DNA of 64,000 nt. It comes from Symsagittifera roscoffensis. Taxonomy: Eukaryota > Xenacoelomorpha > Acoela > Convolutidae. The notes below the pieces were generated by a model, which was not told the DNA's origin, made no database searches, and saw only the letters and a program-made list of their open reading frames with translations. The DNA is taken from positions 82,608,012 to 82,672,011 of the forward strand of contig NC_087062.1 of the NCBI RefSeq assembly GCF_963678635.1, read 5' to 3'. The position numbers and the translations under genes are program-made. This document shows positions 58,200-64,000 of the stretch, piece after piece; position 1 is the first letter of the stretch, and each line of letters opens with the position of its first letter.

Positions 58200-58717
58200 T
58201 TACCAAAATTTTGTCCAGTTATTTCGGAACATGTTGCAGTCACAGAAGAGGACCCATGTGCACTTTTTTTGTTCTGAGAATTGATCGTCGAAAAACTTCC
58301 ACATCATCTGTATCAATCTTCGTTTTAAGCCTCGCATTTCTCGAAATTCAATTTTCTGATTTAGTCGGTTTACTAGACGGCACGTCCTGAATGTATACTC
58401 TCCTCTAGCTTTTTCAGTTCTGGTCTTGTTTAGGTTGAAAAGTTTTTTCGTTCTTCCTGGATTTTCAATTTTTGCCGGGAGCTTATTGTGATCGTTTTCT
58501 TCATGCAGGAATTTCGCCATCATCAATAACTCGTTCAGCTGGAGGAACAACGCCAGAGGCAGGATGTTTAACAATCTCAGCTGCTCTGTATAGTCAGAAT
58601 CGTTTCCCGTGCTCCATTTCAAGACTTTCTTTTGGAACTTTTCTAATCTCCCTAAGTCGCTTCTTGAGATATTGCAAATAATTGGACCATACGTTAGAAC
58701 AGGAAGTATTAAGGATT
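58200..58717 (-). pseudogene. LINE reverse transcriptase, C-terminal region
   Basis: Open from KSLILPVLTYGPIICNISRS through RLEKFQKKVLKW to DSDYTEQLRLLNILPLAL and a tail with YTFRTCRLVNRLN. This is the thumb-side region of CR1/Jockey-type enzymes (Y.SLI.P.L.YG, then L...Q....R, then R...L.LLPL). The frame is open to the stop near 58200. It is cut off from the RT domain by the exon-like insert. Confidence 0.8.
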
Positions 58718-59133
58718 TGTGCGCCTATAGAGTGTTTGGCCTCGTAATGTTTTGTGTTGATGAGCACTTCTATCTGCGAGTTGGGTAGGAAAATATGACA
58801 AACACGCTCGTATTATATGAAATAAAGTTAGCTAACTCGCATAATTATAGAGAAGACTGCGTCCTTTACCGTGATTGAAATTTGCAGTCGCCTTTCTATT
58901 TCTAATTTTTTTTTTCAATCTGTGATAAAAAAAATACTCACGCATTTCTCGTTGAAACGGCAAAATTGAATTGAATACTCGCTTCAAACATTCAAACAGA
59001 GCCTGCACCCACATAAGAGTTTTTGCAGAGAAGTCTCCTTCTAAGCCCTTCGCAATTAGGACCACAAAAGCCTGCGACACGAAAGAAGCCCCTGAAATGC
59101 CCGCATTGGTAGCTATCGTCCACAAAGGGGGAC
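58718..59133 (-). CDS. Host-exon-like pair embedded between LINE halves
   Basis: After ACGTTGGCAG the minus strand encodes PPLWTIATNAGISGASFVSQ, AFVVLIAKGLEGDFSAKTLM and WVQALFECLKRVFNSILPFQ REM, then C|GTGAGT, a strong donor. About 200 bases on, TCCTACCCAACTCGCAG is a strong acceptor, and the next segment joins in phase (C + AT) to read HRSAHQHKTLRGQTLYRRT up to the breakpoint at 58718. The peptide is unlike LINE or Gypsy proteins and has an alpha-helical, HEAT-like look; I do not recognise it. Probably a captured gene fragment. Confidence 0.45.
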
Positions 59134-59903
59134 TGCCAACGTATAAATTCGAGCTTGATTTATTTCATTGAATTCGTGTTTATTTCCTCTAAATTCGACT
59201 TTAAAACATTTGTCCAGTGCCAGACTCATTTTGTTTTTGTCTACCCAGTTTTCAACGCTTTTTAGGTCCTGCTGGATGTCCTTTGTGTCTACATTCACTG
59301 CTAGTAATTTTACGTCGTCTGCAAAGATATATGGGTCACTAAATTTTAATGCTTCGGGAAGATCATTTATGAAGATACAGAAGAATAATGGACCAATCAA
59401 CGATTCTTGTGGTACGCCACTTGTAATTTCTAAAGTTTCTGATGAGAAATTGTCAGCACGAACAAATTGGTTCCTGTTGCTGAGGTAGTCTGAGATTATT
59501 TCAAGGAAACAGCCTCCAACTCCAAGGTTGCTCATTTTCTTTAGTAGTTCGTAGTGTGGCGCTTTGTTGAATGCCTTAGAGAAGTCGGTATAGAATGCGA
59601 TCACATGGTTTTCAGCGTTCTTGTCAATTGCTTCGTAGATTTCTTTCAAGAAAGATAACATGTTTGTAACAACTGAACGGTTTTTCACAAAAGCGTGCTG
59701 ACTTCTTGTAAGAAGATTGATAAAATGGTCATACAGCGCTGGATACATGCATTTTTCCAGGAGTTTACTCATGATATTTAGGAGTGACACCGGCCGGTAG
59801 TTTTCCATTAGTCGTTTGTCGCCTTTCTTGTAAATAGGCGACACAGCCGCAACTTCCCATTTATCTGGTATTTTCTTTTTACCCTCTTGTGGTTATTTCT
59901 CTG
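59113..59903 (-). pseudogene. LINE reverse transcriptase domain (copy 1)
   Basis: In order: IPDKWEVAAVSPIYKKGDKR, NYRPVSLLNIMSKLLEK, RSQHAFVKNRS, FYTDFSKAFNKAPH (first catalytic Asp kept), SGVPQESLIGPLFFCIFIND (the family has GVPQGS; Gly is Glu here), YIFADDVKLL (the FADD catalytic box, both Asp kept), then LDKCFKVEF. These are the standard motifs of non-LTR reverse transcriptases of the CR1/Jockey group. Two stops (at about 59904 and 59892) separate it from the gag frame upstream, which happens to be in the same frame. Confidence 0.9.
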
Positions 59904-59930
59904 GCCATCATTTCTCTGGCCGTTCGCCGT

Positions 59931-60243
59931 TTGTTTTAAAGTGGTCCTCTTTCTTGAACTCTTGTTGTTCGTCTTTCCCGATTGACCTTTTTCTCCTAGT
60001 TCCCATATATCGTTTCCGTTTTTCCGCCTCGGTTTCACCGTTAAACTCCAGTTCGTAAATTGGTTCCATTGGTTCTGCGACTGGTAATTCTACACAAAGT
60101 TGAGTTCGCACTTCTATGCCCTTTTTAGCCAGTACGGCCATATCAATCATGGCTGTCCATTTTATCCATTCCATTGGCGATTCAGCCGTTGCCTTCTGCC
60201 AGAATGGTGGGTTGCTCAGCGGGTTTTTGTATCTTAACAACAC
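59931..60243 (-). pseudogene. Gypsy gag, N-terminal part (copy 1)
   Basis: Reads NPPFWQKATAESPMEWIKWT, AMIDMAVLAKKGIEVRTQLC, then EPIYELEFNGETEAEKRKR. PP.FW.KA.AE.P.EW..W..........G.EV and EPIYE.E..GETE are typical of the start of one Ty3/Gypsy gag group. It ends at the LINE insertion. No ATG is clear near the beginning, which is GTG TTG TTA. Confidence 0.78.
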
Positions 60244-60354
60244 GGACTGGCCGTAGTTCTCAAGGTCAGTTGACCTGTGGTATAAAGTAAATAAATAGTT
60301 ATAAAAATGTATGTATGCACATCACTATCATGATGTCAATCCGGCTGGATGACA
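60244..60354 (-). repeat. 5' LTR of the Gypsy element (copy 1)
   Basis: Starts TGTCATCCAGCCGGATTGAC on the minus strand and matches the 3' LTR start at 54956. Only about 110 bp separate its start from the gag frame, so either the LTR is short or the leader is deleted. No certain primer-binding site. Confidence 0.65.
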
Positions 60355-61190
60355 TACTTTTAGAGCGTCAGGTCAAAAGTTTGATTTCCTGTCATCGCAA
60401 TGATAGTGTGCGAGGACGAGCTCTCACTTGGTTGGCCGAATTCGTTCTGATTGACAGCTTGTTCGAATTTGGTTGCCGTAATCGTACCACATGAAAATTT
60501 AGCACGTGATGCTAAATAAAAAGAGCTTCCCTCAGCTAAATAACTCCGATTTTTCTCAGATAAACTAGAAACGGACTATCCTTAGACAAAGCTGATAGCC
60601 TTAGATTGATTCTCTGCGTATCGCAGATGCCAAACTTATTATGCTTCTTGATTATTATTATTTATTCAGTTCTACAGTTCTATATATAGCACAGATTTTT
60701 GATAGCGTATTTTAAATTTCTTTTGGGGAAGGTTTGTCTGAAACAGCCTGAAGAAAAAATTAACTGGAACGATACACGAAATTAAACGGAGCCCTCAAGT
60801 CTATATCTGATACATACAACTTCAAGTTTTATTTTCATGAGCGACTTGAAGTTATACTTTTCGCAAACAGAAGCAAAAAAGCTAAAAAGCTGAAAGGGTC
60901 GAAAAACGAAAGTAAAAGTTATGAATTTTGAAAAACAAATGAGCTCTCAGTCTTCTCATTCGAACCTCGGACAACCAATTACTAGCCATACAGACCTGTG
61001 GCATTGGAGCTTGAAGAAACGAAACACTAGTCACTAATAGTATGGAGAACACCTACTGTTAAAATGAGCACTTCATTACGAGGCTAAACTGCAACATTGC
61101 TATTTTTAGTTGATCTTTTCTGCTGTTCTGGATTATTCCACGGACAAATAGCTACAACACTGTATTGCTCAAAATTGCTCCAAAAACAGG
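60355..61190. other. Non-coding upstream flank of the element, inside the tandem duplication
   Basis: No coding potential recognised. Confidence 0.4.
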
Positions 61191-61194
61191 TAAC

Positions 61195-61585
61195 TTTAGG
61201 GAATCCGCTACAAAAAATGAGGAATCCAAAACCAGTTTGTGGAATCCATGAACAAATAATAATATATGTGTTTACTAAACTTAAGCTGTCGCGGAATCCG
61301 CAACTGTAAGTTGAATCCGCAAAATGCAATCGGAATTTGCAAATTTTAAGCGGAATCCACAAAACTTTGCGGAATCCACTAACATTTGTGGAATCCTTTT
61401 ACACTTGCGAAATCCGGAACAACTACTCAAATTCGTTCGTTAGGGAATCCGCAACGAAATCATTATTGCGACAAAATTTACGTTACAGGTACTTGTATGC
61501 GGAATCCGCTTAAATTTTGTAAGTGGAATCCACTTACACTTTGGAACATGTTCAAAGATTTGTCTCTGGAATCCAGGAACATACA
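61195..61585. repeat. GGAATCCGC / GTGGAATCCAC dispersed short repeat
   Basis: GGAATCC recurs about fifteen times at irregular spacing, often in the palindromic forms GCGGAATCCGC and GTAAGTGGAATCCACTTAC. Open frames over it on both strands are by-products. Confidence 0.7.
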
Positions 61586-61595
61586 GACACAAAAA

Positions 61596-62011
61596 TGTGC
61601 GCCTATAGAGTGTTTGGCCTCGTAATGTTTTGTGTTGATGAGCACTTCTATCTGCGAGTTGGGTAGGAAAATATGACAAACACGCTCGTATTATATGAAA
61701 TAAAGTTAGCTAACTCGCATAATTATAGAGAAGACTGCGTCCTTTACCGTGATTGAAATTTGCAGTCGCCTTTCTATTTCTAATTTTTTTTTTCAATCTG
61801 TGATAAAAAAAATACTCACGCATTTCTCGTTGAAACGGCAAAATTGAATTGAATACTCGCTTCAAACATTCAAACAGAGCCTGCACCCACATAAGAGTTT
61901 TTGCAGAGAAGTCTCCTTCTAAGCCCTTCGCAATTAGGACCACAAAAGCCTGCGACACGAAAGAAGCCCCTGAAATGCCCGCATTGGTAGCTATCGTCCA
62001 CAAAGGGGGAC
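61596..62011 (-). CDS. Host-exon-like pair, copy 2
   Basis: Same two exon-like segments as at 58718-59133. Here the second segment reads on past the unit boundary at 61596 for about 19 codons (FLCLYVPGFQRQIFEHVPK) to a GTAAGT. That GTAAGT is part of the GTAAGTGGAATCCACTTAC palindrome, so the extension may be accidental. Confidence 0.4.
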
Positions 62012-62781
62012 TGCCAACGTATAAATTCGAGCTTGATTTATTTCATTGAATTCGTGTTTATTTCCTCTAAATTCGACTTTAAAACATTTGTCCAGTGCCA
62101 GACTCATTTTGTTTTTGTCTACCCAGTTTTCAACGCTTTTTAGGTCCTGCTGGATGTCCTTTGTGTCTACATTCACTGCTAGTAATTTTACGTCGTCTGC
62201 AAAGATATATGGGTCACTAAATTTTAATGCTTCGGGAAGATCATTTATGAAGATACAGAAGAATAATGGACCAATCAACGATTCTTGTGGTACGCCACTT
62301 GTAATTTCTAAAGTTTCTGATGAGAAATTGTCAGCACGAACAAATTGGTTCCTGTTGCTGAGGTAGTCTGAGATTATTTCAAGGAAACAGCCTCCAACTC
62401 CAAGGTTGCTCATTTTCTTTAGTAGTTCGTAGTGTGGCGCTTTGTTGAATGCCTTAGAGAAGTCGGTATAGAATGCGATCACATGGTTTTCAGCGTTCTT
62501 GTCAATTGCTTCGTAGATTTCTTTCAAGAAAGATAACATGTTTGTAACAACTGAACGGTTTTTCACAAAAGCGTGCTGACTTCTTGTAAGAAGATTGATA
62601 AAATGGTCATACAGCGCTGGATACATGCATTTTTCCAGGAGTTTAATCATGATATTTAGGAGTGACACCGGCCGGTAGTTTTCCATTAGTCGTTTGTCGC
62701 CTTTCTTGTAAATAGGCGACACAGCCGCAACTTCCCATTTATCTGGTATTTTCTTTTTACCCTCTTGTGGTTATTTCTCTG
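61991..62781 (-). pseudogene. LINE reverse transcriptase domain (copy 2)
   Basis: Same as copy 1 except MIKLLEK for MSKLLEK near the start. All motifs including FADD are kept. The C-terminal region of the enzyme is absent from this copy. Confidence 0.9.
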
Positions 62782-62808
62782 GCCATCATTTCTCTGGCCG
62801 TTCGCCGT

Positions 62809-63121
62809 TTGTTGTAAAGTGGTCCTCTTTCTTGAACTCTTGTTGTTCGTCTTTCCCGATTGACCTTTTTCTCCTAGTTCCCATATATCGTTTCCGTTTT
62901 TCCGCCTCGGTTTCACCGTTAAACTCCAGTTCGTAAATTGGTTCCATTGGTTCTGCGACTGGTAATTCTACACAAAGTAGAGTTCGCACTTCTATGCCCT
63001 TTTTAGCCAGTACGGCCATATCAATCATGGCTGTCCATTTTATCCATTCCATTGGCGATTCAGCCGTTGCCTTCTGCCAGAATGGTGGGTTGCTCAGCGG
63101 GTTTTTGTATCTTAACAACAC
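62809..63121 (-). pseudogene. Gypsy gag, N-terminal part (copy 2)
   Basis: Identical to copy 1 apart from two substitutions (RTLLC for RTQLC, HFTTN for HFKTN). Confidence 0.78.
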
Positions 63122-63232
63122 GGACTGGCCGTAGTTCTCAAGGTCAGTTGACCTGTGGTATAAAGTAAATAAATAGTTATAAAAATGTATGTATGCACAT
63201 CACTATCATGATGTCAATCCGGCTGGATGACA
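63122..63232 (-). repeat. 5' LTR of the Gypsy element (copy 2)
   Basis: Duplicate of 60244-60354, starting TGTCATCCAGCCGG on the minus strand. Confidence 0.65.
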
Positions 63233-64000
63233 TACTTTTAGAGCGTCAGGTCAAAAGTTTGATTTCCTGTCATCGCAATGATAGTGTGCGAGGACGAGCT
63301 CTCACTTGGTTGGCCGAATTCGTTCTGATTGACAGCTTGTTCGAATTTGGTTGCCGTAATCGTACCACATGAAAATTTAGCACGTGATGCTAAATAAAAA
63401 GAGCTTCCCTCAGCTAAATAACTCCGATTTTTCTCAGATAAACTAGAAACGGACTATCCTTAGACAAAGCTGATAGCCTTAGATTGATTCTCTGCGTATC
63501 GCAGATGCCAAACTTATTATGCTTCTTGATTATTATTATTTATTCAGTTCTACAGTTCTATATATAGCACAGATTTTTGATAGCGTATTTTAAATTTCTT
63601 TTGGGGAAGGTTTGTCTGAAACAGCCTGAAGAAAAAATTAACTGGAACGATACACGAAATTAAACGGAGCCCTCAAGTCTATATCTGATACATACAACTT
63701 CAAGTTTTATTTTCATGAGCGACTTGAAGTTATACTTTTCGCAAACAGAAGCAAAAAAGCTAAAAAGCTGAAAGGGTCGAAAAACGAAAGTAAAAGTTAT
63801 GAATTTTGAAAAACAAATGAGCTCTCAGTCTTCTCATTCGAACCTCGGACAACCAATTACTAGCCATACAGACCTGTGGCATTGGAGCTTGAAGAAACGA
63901 AACACTAGTCACTAATAGTATGGAGAACACCTACTGTTAAAATGAGCACTTCATTACGAGGCTAAACTGCAACATTGCTATTTTTAGTTGATCTTTTCTG
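63233..64000. other. Non-coding upstream flank, copy 2
   Basis: Duplicate of 60355-61122; no gene. Confidence 0.6.

Larger units (their letters stand above)
58102..59930 (-). mobile_element. CR1/Jockey-type LINE, 5'-truncated, inserted in Gypsy gag
   Basis: Lacks the endonuclease and begins within the segment before RT, as expected from incomplete target-primed reverse transcription. Its 3' end is a simple AAC repeat. On its 5' side gag stops at ACAAAC (59931) and on its 3' side gag resumes at AATTTCCCATGC, so the insertion point lies in an AAACAAAC-AATTT context. An unrelated 415-450-bp segment (58718 to about 59133) interrupts it. Confidence 0.8.
54880..60354 (-). mobile_element. Ty3/Gypsy LTR retrotransposon, decayed and nested
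   Basis: Read on the minus strand: 5' LTR (60354 down), gag start (60243), a LINE inserted in gag (59930-58102), gag end with zinc knuckles, protease, reverse transcriptase, RNase H, a linker, a polypurine tract and the 3' LTR (from 54956). No integrase is seen between RNase H and the polypurine tract. Many stops and frameshifts show that it cannot move on its own. Confidence 0.85.
58718..61595. repeat. 2,878-bp tandem duplication, copy 1
   Basis: Identity with the next copy starts at TGTGCGCCTATAG (58718 = 61596) and holds to the window end. Three differences were noticed: C/A at 59769, T/G at 59936 and T/A at 60100 (positions approximate to one or two bases). Such identity means a very recent event or an assembly duplication. 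Confidence 0.93.
61596..64000. repeat. 2,878-bp tandem duplication, copy 2 (cut by window end)
   Basis: 2,405 bp present, corresponding to 58718-61122 of copy 1; the remainder lies beyond the window. Confidence 0.93.

Noticed and set aside
61440-61679. Intact host exon across the duplication boundary at 61596
   Set aside because: The extension beyond the boundary is only about 19 codons and its donor is part of the GGAATCC palindrome, so coherence may be chance.
1-64000. tRNA, rRNA, snRNA or hammerhead-ribozyme genes
   Set aside because: No cloverleaf, conserved rRNA blocks or CTGATGA...GAAA core could be recognised by eye; hairpins seen belong to element ends.

Overview
The window looks like AT-rich, repeat-laden nuclear DNA of an animal. 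It has no operons and no bacterial-style gene packing. It carries Ty3/Gypsy, CR1/Jockey-type LINE and Tc1 elements, a large satellite array, several MITE-like families, and a few short exon-like segments with GT/AG borders separated by kilobase-scale introns. An assembly gap of about 198 N lies at 19479-19676. I could not fix the phylum. No rRNA, tRNA or CRISPR array was recognised.

Left part (1-30 kb): mostly non-coding. It is dominated by about ten full, diverged or chimeric copies of one non-autonomous family. The family has an asymmetric inverted repeat (TGTTCCGACT at one end, AGTCGGAACA just inside the other) and a hairpin at each end, which is the layout described for Helentron/Helitron2-type elements. 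Between the copies lie minisatellites, a 0.9-kb inverted-repeat element packed with TTATAATCGATTATAA palindromes, and a decayed Tc1 transposon (28583-29863). On the minus strand, exon-like segments at 27384-27258, 26877-26752 and 23694-23474 join in compatible phase 1. The first resembles the C-terminal end of a trypsin-like serine protease, so they probably belong to one gene. A further exon-like segment lies at 20463-20345.

Middle (30.4-41.8 kb): an 11.4-kb satellite built on a 22-bp monomer, with sub-blocks of different higher-order period (66-132 bp, 88 bp, a 625-bp duplication, then irregular 260-540 bp units). The long open frames over it are a by-product of a monomer without stop codons. 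From 43 to 48.5 kb follow four tandem units of about 1.3 kb.

Right part (48.5-64 kb): a degenerate tandem repeat, a 732-bp foldback element with TA target duplications, and minus-strand exon-like segments. One of these encodes the third transmembrane segment and DRI motif of a rhodopsin-family GPCR, and another encodes a hydrophobic C-terminal tail. Beyond them is a nested transposon: a Ty3/Gypsy element (minus strand, no integrase seen) whose gag is interrupted by a 5'-truncated LINE ending in an (AAC)n tail. The LINE is itself interrupted by a host-exon-like segment. A 2,878-bp segment covering exon-like piece, LINE RT, gag start and LTR is tandemly repeated with only three differences noticed, and the second copy runs off the window end.
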